Below, in pieces: positions 53,656 through 63,655 of a stretch of 64,000 bases of DNA (position 1 is its first letter; the number at the start of each line of letters is the position of its first letter). The stretch is from Flavisolibacter longurius (GTDB lineage: Bacteria > Bacteroidota > Bacteroidia > Chitinophagales > Chitinophagaceae), in the NCBI GenBank assembly GCA_014163555.1, contig JACJGO010000011.1:62001-126000 (forward strand), read 5' to 3'. Position numbers and translations under genes: made by a program. The notes under the pieces are model-generated. The model made no database searches, had not been told where the DNA came from, and saw only the letters and a list, made by a program, of their open reading frames with translations.

Positions 53656-53673
53656 CGAACTATTTATTACTTG

Positions 53674-56600
53674 TTATTGTGCTAACGAAATCCGTACCTG
53701 CACACCGGCTCTTGTATTGGTAACTGGCGCAGTGGTGGCAATTTTCGGAATAATCTTGTTCTGCTCAAAATAGAACTTCAGATTAATGCGCTGGTTCACT
53801 ACGTAATCAATAGCCGGTGCCAGGCGAATCACTTTCTGCCCTGAGGTACCAAAAGCGGTATTCTGATCCAGCTTACTGTTGGCCGTGGCATCATCCCGCA
53901 GGCTGAAATCAACGCGGATGGTTACGTCATTGTCCAGCGGCTTTGCATTCTTTCCAAGCTTCAGGTTCCGAAGGAAGGGAAAGCCCTTGCGGCGCCAATC
54001 CAATCCAAACGTCAACTCTGTGGAACGGTTCTCCGCCAATTGGTAGTCAATCAGACTTAGGCTCAGCGTACGCGACTTGCGATACTCGAACCGGGTTGAC
54101 AACTGGTTGGTGAAGGTCATGTCGGCAGCAATCAGCGGACTGAATTGTTCATTGATGGTTACGTTCGGCACCAGGAAGTAAGGGATAAAGTTCCCTGTAC
54201 CCGTATCACGGAACGAAGGATACCCTACACGGAACGGATCCTGGAACAGGAGGGCCGTGGTAAAACTGTTCATGCTTAAGGTACTGTTGTACCCATGTCG
54301 CAGCGTAAAATTGGTAAATATCTTATCCATACCCGGCAGCCTTGTCAACCCATTATAGGTCACCGCCCAGTTGGGCTTTGGCAACAAACGGGAGAACGGG
54401 TTTGATCGCAGGTTGGGGTTGGAGTTTTTTACCAACTCCACCGTTGTCGGATCTTTTTTCGTATACGCTGCAATAAAGGCTGGTATTAATACATCCTGCG
54501 CATAGCGACCGTAACCTTCTACGTAGCCATCCGACGTGCGGTTGGCCGGGTTTGCGTACAGTTTATTATCCAGCCCCAGGCGGTTTGACAACACCAGGCG
54601 GTTGGCCTCAAACTGGCGGAAGATCTCCGATACTTCGTTGGGATCAAAACGGCTGAACAGGGTTTGGTAAGAAATGTATGAGATACTAAAACTACCCGTT
54701 GCATATGGATTGTAGCGACGGATGCCGGAGTTGTTGCCGGTATCTTTTTGCAGTTCCGAATAATCTTTGGAGAAAGTCCGCGTCAGGTTAATGTCGATCA
54801 TAAAATCACGGAAGGGCTGCACCTGTGCGGTCAGGCTCAGGTTATTCGTGTACCGCTGCTGTATCAGGGCATTGAACAGGGAGTCCCGTGAAAGCAGGCC
54901 GCGTTGTGCCAATCCATTAATGTCCGTGGTATCCGGTTGATACCCCAACACATATTTCAATCCCGGGTTGCCGCTGCGGGGATTCATGCCCAAAAAGCGG
55001 GTGCTATCCATGTACCCAGGCAACAGGGTGCCCATGTCTTCATTGTATTGAATGCCGATTCGCTTGAGCGAAGTAGCCAGGCGCAGGAAGAACTTTGGTA
55101 TGGGTGCTATATAAGGCGGTTCGCCGGGTGCCCGTTTGCGTTTTGCCGCCGTATCTCCGGGCTGCCGTTGGGGCTGTGGTGTTTGCGGAGCATCGCTGTT
55201 CACGGCCTGCAAAAACCGCCATTTGTTGTAAAGACGATCAAAATCCAGGTCGGCAGTTGCATTGCGGGTTTGCCCGGTAAACAAGGTATTACCCAGTTCA
55301 CGAGCCAGCAGCGATCCGGCCAGCCAGTCGTACTTGGCCGTGTAGCTTACCCGTACCTGCGTCCAGTCGAGCAGGGGCAGTTTGGCTGTTGGCACATTGT
55401 ACGCGGCCGTCAGCGTTTGATTGTAATGGGTGTTGCGGCCACCCTTCCAGAAATTACTTTTCACCGAATCTTTTTTGGCTTTGTTATCCAGCCGCCCATA
55501 GGGCTCGTCGATGCGGGCATTGTTCTCGGCGTTAAAGTCCAAGGTAAGAGAACGGGTCAGTTCCCAGCGCAGGGAATAAAAACGGTCGAAGGTGAAGAAC
55601 TTGTCGTAGTACTCAGGCAACTTGTAAGGCGAACCAACGTTGCGGTTGCGCAGGGCTCCGAACTGGCGAAACACATCGGCACGGATCGAGATCAATGATG
55701 GCTTATAATTAAAGTTGAAATCACGGATCAGGGCTAGCCAGGGTGATTGGGATTTGAAGAGCTTTTTCAAAGGCTCCACAAAAGTCGGCTGCGGCGCAAA
55801 ATTATACCCGATAGCGGCACGGGTCCGTTTCACATCATCATATTCAATAATGGGGTTGCTCCGTGTTTCGTGGGTGTAATTGTAATTGATATCGATGTTG
55901 GAGATGTCCCAGATCTTCGGTTTATCCCCAAATGGTTTGGTGCGTTTTACCGAGGTAAAATTCAGTGTTTTGATGGTGCGCTCATCCACTGCATCGTTAC
56001 GGATCGAGTCGCGTTTGTCGCCGGGTGCATCGTTTAATTTATCCTTCAACCGGATGTCCAGGTCATAGGGATCGTACTCGGGATTGGAAACTGTTTTGCT
56101 CACCGCCGCATACATTGGGATGCTCAGGGCTGCATCTTTCGGCATCAACTTACCCAGGTCAAGATTGGCTGCGACATCGTACTGCTTGAAATCTTCACGG
56201 CTGCGTTCATTCACCCGTTGCTCCAGCGTACCAAAACCAATGCTGCGAACACTACCACTAAAACTCAGACTACCCAGGTCGGCCAGTCGCAGGTCCACAC
56301 GGCCCAAGGCTGCATAACCGCCTTTTTCGTCTAAACGTTGCAGGCGCAATTCATTGAACCAAAGTTCAGCATCCACCAGGTCCTGTGCGGCATTCTCTAC
56401 CCCCAGGAAAAACCCGCGAACCTCTCCCAGGTTCGGGTTGCCCATTACGGCGTATTGTTTGCCATCGATCGTTTCCTGGAAAAACTGCGAAGGCGGCCCA
56501 CCGCTATTGTTGCGCCGCGATTTCAACGCGGTCAAAATATCCATATCAAAATCCAGGTTATTGGCTTCTGGCCAGATGGTCAGCGAATCGCTTGCTCCCC

Positions 56601-59600
56601 ATGGCGTTATCTTCAGCGGCACTTTTACTTCGTAATAGTTGCTCACATAATCGTTCCCGATGCGGATTACTGCATTAAGGTTATTGTCGGCAATGTCAGT
56701 TCCGCCCGGCTTGGTCGACTCGGCATGAATGAACATTGCAATGCGACCGTACTGGCGCAGGTCCAGGTTCATGGCTTTAAATAAACCCCGGCTTTGGTTC
56801 CTGGCCAGACCGGCCACTCGAAGGCTCAACGACTGTTCATTGAGAAGCAACTGCACGTTGTTGTTGCTGATCTGCTGCTGGCGCTGGATGCCTGGAGGCT
56901 GGCGGTAAACAATCGGCTGACGACGGTCGTTTTCTTCAATGTTCACGGCCAGGATGTCCACTTTAGTAGGATCGTTGGCCGGCAGCCGTACATAGTTGCC
57001 CGTGGTGTTGATCTCGTAATCGAACTTACGCCACTGGTTGCGCACCAGTTCCAGTTTGGCAAAACGCAGCACGGCCGTGTCTTCCCAGTTCGTCATAAAC
57101 ATCCGGATAAAACGGATCGACTTAAAGTCTGGAATGTTACCCACTTTGGCCTGGTATTCTTTAATGGGAATCCGGAACAGATACCAAGTTTCCGTACGGG
57201 ATGCATTGTTGGCCAGCCGTACCGTTACGGAACGTTTGTCGGTAATATAATTGGTACCCACCTGCATGTTCGGACGCAGTTGCAGGCGGTACTGGAAATA
57301 TTCTTCCACCTCGTTAAGGGTGTTGTCGCGGTTCAGCTCTTCCCCATCGGGGTAAAGCGTAAAGGCATTGGTAAACTGGTCGTTGGTGGCTGCCACTGGC
57401 GAGTTGCCGTGCGGGTTGTTGATGTCTTTATAACGCTCAAGGATGCCGGCGTCATCGCCATACGAAGGATCGCGGTAACCGCGGAAATTATCGCCGGCCG
57501 GATCGGTCGCCGCCCGCTGGTAAGTTGGTGAGTTTGTGCCAACGACTGACCCGAGTTGGTTCAGGAAAGGCTGGAACTTGCGCTGTTCAGCCGTGTCGGT
57601 CATTCCATCATACCCCACGTCTTGGAAGGGTCGGTCGGCGGGGTCGTTGCTGAACGCATTGGTTACCTGGATAGGGTTGCGGGGAACTTTAGCCCATGCA
57701 GTTTCATCCAGCGGAATGCTTTTTTGCGTCGGCGTGGGCAGACCGTTTTCGTACTGGCGTTTGCCGTCGCGCAGCACATCTTCCGAAATATTTCCTAGGT
57801 TAAAATACAGTTCGCCGCCAGCACTGTTGGGCCGCAGCGTGAACGGATCCTGCAGCCAGAATTCAATGAATTCGATGTTGGCCGTTTCAAAATCTGTCTG
57901 GTCGATGTTGCGCATCAAACCACCCCAGGAATTGCGGGGTTGGTTTAATTGGCCGTTCGGTCCAATGCCGGTTGTATTAAAATTATAGGGACCGCGTTCG
58001 CGGGGATAAAACGCAAGGTCAAAGGTGTTGATCAGGCCCTGGCCAAAATCGTTGGTGCGCTGCGGAAAGATTTCCTGCGCCAGCACCTGGCGGGTTTCGG
58101 GCCGCGACAGTTCTTCGAGGTTATTGCGCAACGGATTATTCTGGTTGCGTTTTTCCTGCAGTACCGGCTCAATGTTGTACCAAGCAATTTTAGCCCGGCG
58201 GTATCCGCTCGACAGGTCGTTGATACGCTGGGCTTCGGGGAACTGGTCAGGCACGGAGAGGCTGGGTGAGTTTTGGGGAACTGAAGCCATTGTCCAGCTA
58301 ATCAGCGGAAAGCGCAGGTCGATAGAGCTGCGGGTGCCTTCAAAATCGTCAATAAAAATGGCGCCTTGGTTGCCCTTGCCTATTTCCTTGGCGTGCCCAG
58401 GGTCCAGCACGGCAGCTTCACCATAAGCCGTAATGGACGACATCACTTTTGAATTGTAAAATGGCAGTTTGTTCAACCAGCGGGTCATCCGCGGAAAATC
58501 GCTGCGGTAGTCAAAGTCCATCCCGTACATGGTGTTGCGGATTGGATCTTCACCATAACCCTGCTTAATAAAGAAAGGCCGTTCGCCCAGCCGAACGATG
58601 GTACCGCCAATGGTGAGGTTCTTATTATATAAGTAGTCGAGCCGCAGGCCCATGAAGTTTTTCTGTTGCAGGCCAAAGCTGGCGTTGTTTTCAAACTGTA
58701 CCTGAACTGGCAGGCCGGCATTGATGATGGCCTGGTTAACCACCCGCAGGGTACCGAGGTCGTAGTTGATCTCGTAGTCGATGTTTTCCTGGAGGATCTG
58801 TCCGCCGGCGGTTACGGTTACCGAACCTCGCGGAATGTTGAAGCCTAACTGGTAATCGCCGGTGGAAGCCGACTTGGAACGACCGATGATTTTAAACCGG
58901 TTCAGGTTAGCAAAGTTGGAGGCGATGGCTTTGATGGTATCGTACAGCGGGGTAAACAAATATTTTTCTGCAGTTGCCGCATCGGGATAAACATATTCAA
59001 GGTCCCTGCCAAAGGGTTCCAGAAACGGAAAGATGATCCGGCTTTGGGGTGAGATGACCGTATAGCCCTCCAGGTAATCGAAGCGGCCATCGGGCTGGGG
59101 GTCGTTCTGGTTGTTCAACCGGTCGAGGTTCACCAGCGTAAGGATAGGAATGCCCTTGTATTCCTGGCGAACATCGGCCTCCGGCAAAAAGCGCTTGTCG
59201 CCTTTGCTGGGTTCTTCGTATGTCACCTGCAGGTCGAAACCATTGCGTTCCAACTGACCAAAACCAACGCTGTACACGTTCTTCATCATCAGGTCCCAGA
59301 TCGGCAGGTTGGTCCGCTGCGAGGTAGCCTTCAGCAATTTAAGGTAAAGTACTTTGGTGGTGTTACCGCTGCTGTCCGGCGGAACATCCTGCGAAAATTC
59401 ACCCACCTGGAACACCCGTCCATTGAAGGTATACTGAAACGCCACACCCAATACTTCATCGGGCTGCAATTGCTGATTTAACGACAAAAACCCGATCTGC
59501 GGGTTGAAATAATAATCGGTAGGCTGCAGCTTTCGGGCAAAGGTTTTTTCAAAGTCCTGCACCGGCTGCAAGCCCAGGCCACTTAGGATGGTTTGCACAT

Positions 59601-60825
59601 CAGAGGAGTTGCGGGCACCCGGTGTATTCACCACCGTTCGGTACAAATCGTTGGCGTCGTTGCTGGGATATTCCTGAGCGCTGGGCGTCCAGCGGTTGTT
59701 GTAGGGGCGATTCTCCCCTAGGTCCATAAAGCCCACCACATCCCGGGCATCGATGGTAGCGCCAGTGCGGTTGGTCACCCAAACTTCCACCCGAAGGATC
59801 TGTACATTGCTCTGCACCACAGGCAGGCGCTGCATGTTCTTATTATAATTATTGCGGAAATACTGGGCTAACAAAAAGTGTCGGTTCTCTTCGTATTCGT
59901 CGGCACGAAGCTGAAACTGCTGAGTGGCCGAGCCGCCCTGCAGGCCCAGTGACTGGCGGTTGGAGCGTTGGTTAGCCAGTACACCGGTCACAAACAATTT
60001 CCCAAACTGCAACTGCGATTTCACCCCGAACAGGGATTGGGCGCCGGGAATCAGCGTTCCCTTGGAGGCAAAGTTCACTGTACCGGCCTGAAAGGTTTTC
60101 AGCATTTCATCTTCCTTACCCTGGTAGTCGAACTTGAGCTGGTTTTCGAAATCGAAGTTGGCGAGAGTATTATAGTTGATGGGTAGGTTGATCTTGTCGC
60201 CAATCTTAGCATCCACCTGCAACTGGGCATTCTGGTTAAAATCAAAACCACCCGTACGGCGGGCCCGTTCGGGCAGCGTAGGGTTTTTGATGTGCTGTCC
60301 CTGGTAACCGGCGGCAATATCAACATAGCCTGTGGGACGGATCTCCACCTTACCGTTACCGGTAATGCGGTTTACCCAGTCTTTGGAAAAACCAAATTTA
60401 GGCTTGAAGTTCCGGCGGTTCAGGTCCGAAAGCAAGTTGGCCCGCTGGCGGAAATAATCCCGCTCGTCTTTCCGGCCCTGCAGGTCCAAAAACTCTTTCA
60501 TGGAAAAAGTGGCTGGCGTGCGGTAATACCGGTCGCCTACTTTTTCTACAACAAAATACTGATTGGTCTTTGGGTCGTACTCAATGGTTCGTTTGACAAA
60601 AGATGTATCGGAAAGAGAGAACGGGTTGCGATTGGGATTGGTGATCGGGTCACCGCGACGGTCAGCGATGGGATATTTCAAGGTGTCTCTTCTGGTGGTA
60701 TCCCTTCCGGTCTGGAATGGTGAAAAACGGGCATTAACGGGTATGAATATGGCGGACAACACGATGGCTGCTACCAACGGCAGAATTCTATAGGATAATA
60801 TGGTTTTCAAAGTCTTTTTCCTCAA
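53674..60825 (-). CDS. sprA: Type IX secretion system translocon protein SprA
   Basis: The product has 2383 residues, the size expected for SprA/Sov, the giant outer-membrane barrel through which T9SS cargo passes. It has an N-terminal signal/anchor (LPLVAAIVLSAIFIPVNA) and characteristic segments such as GRKDERDYFRQRANLLSDLNR, GKVEIRPTGYVDIAAGYQGQ and AGTVNFASKGTLIPGAQSLFG. Several SprA-type repeats follow, then a long barrel ending in an aromatic/Ser-Leu terminus. It starts 26 bases after ruvA on the same strand, an arrangement common in Bacteroidota. It should secrete the type-B protein at 17740-20370. Confidence 0.97.
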   Translation of the reverse strand: MRKKTLKTILSYRILPLVAAIVLSAIFIPVNARFSPFQTGRDTTRRDTLKYPIADRRGDPITNPNRNPFSLSDTSFVKRTIEYDPKTNQYFVVEKVGDRYYRTPATFSMKEFLDLQGRKDERDYFRQRANLLSDLNRRNFKPKFGFSKDWVNRITGNGKVEIRPTGYVDIAAGYQGQHIKNPTLPERARRTGGFDFNQNAQLQVDAKIGDKINLPINYNTLANFDFENQLKFDYQGKEDEMLKTFQAGTVNFASKGTLIPGAQSLFGVKSQLQFGKLFVTGVLANQRSNRQSLGLQGGSATQQFQLRADEYEENRHFLLAQYFRNNYNKNMQRLPVVQSNVQILRVEVWVTNRTGATIDARDVVGFMDLGENRPYNNRWTPSAQEYPSNDANDLYRTVVNTPGARNSSDVQTILSGLGLQPVQDFEKTFARKLQPTDYYFNPQIGFLSLNQQLQPDEVLGVAFQYTFNGRVFQVGEFSQDVPPDSSGNTTKVLYLKLLKATSQRTNLPIWDLMMKNVYSVGFGQLERNGFDLQVTYEEPSKGDKRFLPEADVRQEYKGIPILTLVNLDRLNNQNDPQPDGRFDYLEGYTVISPQSRIIFPFLEPFGRDLEYVYPDAATAEKYLFTPLYDTIKAIASNFANLNRFKIIGRSKSASTGDYQLGFNIPRGSVTVTAGGQILQENIDYEINYDLGTLRVVNQAIINAGLPVQVQFENNASFGLQQKNFMGLRLDYLYNKNLTIGGTIVRLGERPFFIKQGYGEDPIRNTMYGMDFDYRSDFPRMTRWLNKLPFYNSKVMSSITAYGEAAVLDPGHAKEIGKGNQGAIFIDDFEGTRSSIDLRFPLISWTMASVPQNSPSLSVPDQFPEAQRINDLSSGYRRAKIAWYNIEPVLQEKRNQNNPLRNNLEELSRPETRQVLAQEIFPQRTNDFGQGLINTFDLAFYPRERGPYNFNTTGIGPNGQLNQPRNSWGGLMRNIDQTDFETANIEFIEFWLQDPFTLRPNSAGGELYFNLGNISEDVLRDGKRQYENGLPTPTQKSIPLDETAWAKVPRNPIQVTNAFSNDPADRPFQDVGYDGMTDTAEQRKFQPFLNQLGSVVGTNSPTYQRAATDPAGDNFRGYRDPSYGDDAGILERYKDINNPHGNSPVAATNDQFTNAFTLYPDGEELNRDNTLNEVEEYFQYRLQLRPNMQVGTNYITDKRSVTVRLANNASRTETWYLFRIPIKEYQAKVGNIPDFKSIRFIRMFMTNWEDTAVLRFAKLELVRNQWRKFDYEINTTGNYVRLPANDPTKVDILAVNIEENDRRQPIVYRQPPGIQRQQQISNNNVQLLLNEQSLSLRVAGLARNQSRGLFKAMNLDLRQYGRIAMFIHAESTKPGGTDIADNNLNAVIRIGNDYVSNYYEVKVPLKITPWGASDSLTIWPEANNLDFDMDILTALKSRRNNSGGPPSQFFQETIDGKQYAVMGNPNLGEVRGFFLGVENAAQDLVDAELWFNELRLQRLDEKGGYAALGRVDLRLADLGSLSFSGSVRSIGFGTLEQRVNERSREDFKQYDVAANLDLGKLMPKDAALSIPMYAAVSKTVSNPEYDPYDLDIRLKDKLNDAPGDKRDSIRNDAVDERTIKTLNFTSVKRTKPFGDKPKIWDISNIDINYNYTHETRSNPIIEYDDVKRTRAAIGYNFAPQPTFVEPLKKLFKSQSPWLALIRDFNFNYKPSLISIRADVFRQFGALRNRNVGSPYKLPEYYDKFFTFDRFYSLRWELTRSLTLDFNAENNARIDEPYGRLDNKAKKDSVKSNFWKGGRNTHYNQTLTAAYNVPTAKLPLLDWTQVRVSYTAKYDWLAGSLLARELGNTLFTGQTRNATADLDFDRLYNKWRFLQAVNSDAPQTPQPQRQPGDTAAKRKRAPGEPPYIAPIPKFFLRLATSLKRIGIQYNEDMGTLLPGYMDSTRFLGMNPRSGNPGLKYVLGYQPDTTDINGLAQRGLLSRDSLFNALIQQRYTNNLSLTAQVQPFRDFMIDINLTRTFSKDYSELQKDTGNNSGIRRYNPYATGSFSISYISYQTLFSRFDPNEVSEIFRQFEANRLVLSNRLGLDNKLYANPANRTSDGYVEGYGRYAQDVLIPAFIAAYTKKDPTTVELVKNSNPNLRSNPFSRLLPKPNWAVTYNGLTRLPGMDKIFTNFTLRHGYNSTLSMNSFTTALLFQDPFRVGYPSFRDTGTGNFIPYFLVPNVTINEQFSPLIAADMTFTNQLSTRFEYRKSRTLSLSLIDYQLAENRSTELTFGLDWRRKGFPFLRNLKLGKNAKPLDNDVTIRVDFSLRDDATANSKLDQNTAFGTSGQKVIRLAPAIDYVVNQRINLKFYFEQNKIIPKIATTAPVTNTRAGVQVRISLAQ

Positions 60826-60851
60826 ACAATTAGTTATGCAATCATCATGGC

Positions 60852-61439
60852 TTACAGCATCTGCAGTGCTTTTTTGATCAGAATTTCCACACTTGCCTCC
60901 GGATCTTGTTGCAGCACTTTCTGAATGGCACCATCGGCGACCTGACGGTTAATGCCAAGAGCGACCAAGGCATTTAACGCGTCGGTTTGCAAACTATTGC
61001 TTTTCCAGGAAGAAATATTTACGTCGGTTTCTACGGGATGCTTGGCCAGTTTATCGCGTAATTCAACCACGATGCGTTCAGCAGTTTTGCGTCCAATGCC
61101 TTTGATGGCTTCGAGAGCTTTGGCATTGCCCTGCACGATGGCGCGGCTCAATTCATCAGGCTTGAGATAAGAAAGCATGACCCGGGCCGTATTGGCGCCA
61201 ACGCCGGATACGGTAATCAACTGCAGAAACAGCGCCTTTTCAGATTCGTCGGCAAAGCCAAACAAGATCTGCGCATCTTCCCGCACTATGAGGTGGGTTT
61301 GCAGCGTAGCCGATTCTTTGTCCTGAATTTGCGTGTAGGTATTCAAACTAATCTGGACTTCGTAGCCTACGCCGTGTACATCGATGTGAACGTAGGAAGG
61401 GGTTTTTCGGGCAAATGAGCCGGTGAGGAATGCGATCAT
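60852..61439 (-). CDS. ruvA: Holliday junction branch migration protein RuvA
   Basis: This 195-residue protein forms the tetramer that binds Holliday junctions and directs RuvB. The OB-fold begins MIAFLTGSFARKTPSYVHID. Two helix-hairpin-helix motifs appear as LITVSGVGANTARVML and AIKGIGRKTAERIVVELRDKL, and the flexible linker leads to domain III (LVALGINRQVADGAIQKVL). Length is typical. The start has a -7-like box TATCTTG only four bases upstream, so leaderless transcription is likely. It is the first gene of the ruvA-sprA unit. Confidence 0.97.
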   Translation of the reverse strand: MIAFLTGSFARKTPSYVHIDVHGVGYEVQISLNTYTQIQDKESATLQTHLIVREDAQILFGFADESEKALFLQLITVSGVGANTARVMLSYLKPDELSRAIVQGNAKALEAIKGIGRKTAERIVVELRDKLAKHPVETDVNISSWKSNSLQTDALNALVALGINRQVADGAIQKVLQQDPEASVEILIKKALQML

Positions 61440-61443
61440 GCTG

Positions 61444-61450
61444 CAAGATA
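61444..61450 (-). promoter_or_regulatory. -7-like box TATCTTG directly before ruvA
   Basis: TATCTTG-CAGC-ATG on the minus strand parallels TATCTTTG-CCGC-ATG at trmD. The box overlaps the first base of the repeat arm at 61450. Confidence 0.45.
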
Positions 61451-61577
61451 CGTCAAACGTGAAACGGCAGACATGAAACCGGAGTGCCAGTTAAACACAA
61501 TCTTTCATACGATTGCAGGAGTAAATGTCAACGGTAGGAATCGAACCGTTTTACGTCTCACGTTTCACGTTTGACGT
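61450..61577. repeat. Inverted-repeat element between divergent ruvA and fabH
   Basis: ACGTCAAACGTGAAACG at 61450-61466 is the exact reverse complement of 61561-61577, with about 94 bases between. The arms match those of the element at 15763-15921. The interior has a short AACGGT...ACCGTT hairpin at about 61530. Confidence 0.8.
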
Positions 61578-61581
61578 TCCT

Positions 61582-61589
61582 TATCTTTG
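61582..61589 (+). promoter_or_regulatory. Candidate -7 box TATCTTTG for fabH
   Basis: This exact TAnnTTTG match starts five bases after the right repeat arm and ends 21 bases before the fabH ATG at 61611. Confidence 0.55.
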
Positions 61590-61610
61590 CCCCCTTAAAT
61601 TCAATATTAA

Positions 61611-62609
61611 ATGCCGCATACGCAAAAAATAACCGCAGCCATCACCGCCGTGGGTGGCTATGTGCCGGAGACAAAACTGACCAATGCCGACCTGGAAAAA
61701 ATGGTGGAAACCAACGACGAGTGGATCCGGACACGAACCGGTATTGAAGAACGCCGTATCCTGAAAGAACCGGGCAAAGGGACTTCCGACCTGGCGGCAC
61801 CGGCCATTTTGCAGATCTGCGAAAAGCGTGGCATCTCTCCCGAAGAAATCGACTGTATTATTTGTGCTACCGTAACGCCGGATATGGTTTTTCCCGCTAC
61901 GGCCAATATTATTGCCGATAAGATTGGAGCCAAAAATGCCTGGGGTTTTGACCTGGAAGCCGCCTGCTCGGGCTTTTTGTATTCGCTGACGGTAGGTGCT
62001 TCGCTGATCGAAAGCCGCCGCTATAAAAAAGTAATTGTAGTAGGTGCCGATAAAATGAGCGCCATTATTGATTATACCGACCGCACCACCTGCATTCTAT
62101 TTGGCGATGGCGCCGGGGCTGTGCTGCTGGAACCCAACTATGAAGGTTATGGCGTATTGGACAGCATCCTGAAATCCGATGGAGCCGGCCGCGACTTCCT
62201 GCACATGAAAGCCGGTGGCTCACTGAAACCGGCATCGGCAGAAACAGTAGCGGCGAAAGAGCATTTTGTTTTCCAAGATGGGCAACCGGTATTTAAAGCC
62301 GCCGTAAAAGGCATGGCCGATGTGAGTGCCGAACTACTGGAACGCAACAATCTCACCGGCGACGACATTGCCTGGCTGGTGCCCCACCAGGCCAACAAAC
62401 GCATCATCGATGCCACGGCCAACCGCATGGGTCTTTCGCATGATAAGGTGATGCTGAACATTCACAAGTATGGCAACACTACCGCCGCAACCATTCCGCT
62501 TTGCCTGTGGGAGTGGCGGCAGGAGCTGAATAAAGGCGACAACATCGTACTGGCAGCCTTCGGCGGTGGTTTTACCTGGGGAGCTACCCTGGTGAAGTGG
62601 GAGTACTGA
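61611..62609 (+). CDS. fabH: 3-oxoacyl-[acyl-carrier-protein] synthase III
   Basis: This 332-residue enzyme starts fatty-acid synthesis by condensing an acyl-CoA with malonyl-ACP. The catalytic triad is visible: Cys in [12 protein letters not shown] (about 113), His in [12 protein letters not shown] and Asn in [13 protein letters not shown]. The N-terminal [20 protein letters not shown] and RTGIEERRI are typical. Length fits. It is transcribed away from ruvA and followed by a terminator, so it is monocistronic here. Confidence 0.97.
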   Translation: MPHTQKITAAITAVGGYVPETKLTNADLEKMVETNDEWIRTRTGIEERRILKEPGKGTSDLAAPAILQICEKRGISPEEIDCIICATVTPDMVFPATANIIADKIGAKNAWGFDLEAACSGFLYSLTVGASLIESRRYKKVIVVGADKMSAIIDYTDRTTCILFGDGAGAVLLEPNYEGYGVLDSILKSDGAGRDFLHMKAGGSLKPASAETVAAKEHFVFQDGQPVFKAAVKGMADVSAELLERNNLTGDDIAWLVPHQANKRIIDATANRMGLSHDKVMLNIHKYGNTTAATIPLCLWEWRQELNKGDNIVLAAFGGGFTWGATLVKWEY

Positions 62610-62629
62610 TATTTGAACCAACTATTTAT

Positions 62630-62661
62630 AAGGAGTAAGGCAAAGGTCTTGCTCCTTTTTT
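62630..62661 (+). terminator. Terminator after fabH
   Basis: AAGGAGTAAG and CTTGCTCCTT pair with one mismatch, followed by TTTTTGTTT. Confidence 0.75.
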
Positions 62662-62703
62662 GTTTAGTGAGTAAACAAATTTTCCGTTGTACATTGTTTG
62701 AAG

Positions 62704-63174
62704 ATGTCATTCGAAATTATATCCGCAACGCCTGACTGTGAAATTATAAGCGCAAAAATTGTAAACGCAGCAAGAGATGTGGCGTTTGCCGCCTGGACGG
62801 ATCCGGACCATTTACTAAACTGGTGGGGACCTGCGGGCTTCACCAATACCTTTCACGAATTTGACCTTCGTAAAGGTGGGAAATGGCGTTTTACCATGCA
62901 TGGGCCGGGTAAAAGAGCTTATGAAAACGAGTGTGTATTTATCCAAATTGAAAAGCCAACGCTTCTTGCCTGGAAGCGCATAACAAAACCACTCTTCCAG
63001 GTTGTTGCAACATTTGAAGAAGTTGCGCCCAACCGCACAAAAATTATTTTCAGGCAGGTGCTTGACTCCGCTGAAACCTGTAAAAAGGTAAAAGCATTTG
63101 CAGGCGACAGAAACGAAGAAAACTTTGACAGGCTTGAAGCCGAACTGGCTAAAATGGCCCAGAAAACTCGTTAA
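62704..63174 (+). CDS. SRPBCC-domain protein (AHSA1-like)
   Basis: The product has 156 residues. After a short leader it shows ARDVAFAAWTDPDHLLNWWGP and FDLRKGGKWRFTMHGP, the classic start of the activator-of-Hsp90-like START/SRPBCC family, and closes with a long helix (NEENFDRLEAELAKMAQK). The fold makes a hydrophobic ligand cavity; function is not assigned. The ATG at 62704 is used, not the TTG two codons earlier. A DUF1801 gene follows after 42 bases. Confidence 0.94.
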   Translation: MSFEIISATPDCEIISAKIVNAARDVAFAAWTDPDHLLNWWGPAGFTNTFHEFDLRKGGKWRFTMHGPGKRAYENECVFIQIEKPTLLAWKRITKPLFQVVATFEEVAPNRTKIIFRQVLDSAETCKKVKAFAGDRNEENFDRLEAELAKMAQKTR

Positions 63175-63216
63175 GCAAACCATTCGTAAACTGATCATCC
63201 ACTAACAATACTAAAA

Positions 63217-63552
63217 ATGAATCCACAAGTCACCGACTACATCCAAAATGCACCGGAGGAACAAAAAGCGATTATGGAAAGCCTCCGGGAGCTGATTTAC
63301 CAGCAGGTTCCATTTGTGCAGGAAAGTTTCAAGTGGAGCCGTCCCGTATTTTCCATCAATAAAGACATTGCCTATTTCAAAACCGCAAAGTCCTATGTAA
63401 CTTTTGGTTTTATGCAGGCAGAAAAAATAAAGGAGAACCTTCACCTCCTGGAAGGCACCGGCAAAGACATGCGTCACATCAAAATCAAAAAAGTTTCGGA
63501 GATCGATGCAGAACTTCTCACTGGTTGGCTGAAATCCATGGTTGACCAGTAG
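63217..63552 (+). CDS. DUF1801 protein
   Basis: The product has 111 residues. The pattern VTDYIQNAPEEQKAIMESLRELI, then EESFKWSRPVFS-like QESFKWSRPVFSINKDIAYF and TFGFMQAEKI, is that of DUF1801 (YdhG-like fold). It is a small soluble protein, not functionally assigned. It probably shares a transcript with the SRPBCC gene; such pairs are common in soil Bacteroidota. Confidence 0.93.
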   Translation: MNPQVTDYIQNAPEEQKAIMESLRELIYQQVPFVQESFKWSRPVFSINKDIAYFKTAKSYVTFGFMQAEKIKENLHLLEGTGKDMRHIKIKKVSEIDAELLTGWLKSMVDQ

Positions 63553-63655
63553 CACCAGAGCGTCTCGCTATTAGCCGATTGCTAACATTTCATAAAAAGT
63601 AACAATTGGCTTACAGGCATGCATCCACATATCCGCACATTCACCTTTCCGCACA

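Noticed and set aside
54904-55698. 264-codon plus-strand frame within sprA
   Set aside because: It is antisense to the full-length SprA frame and has no independent support.
61520-61560. T-arm-like GGTTCGATTCCTACC sequence on the minus strand
   Set aside because: No acceptor, D or anticodon arm can be built around it; it is better explained as a simple AACGGT/ACCGTT hairpin inside the repeat element.
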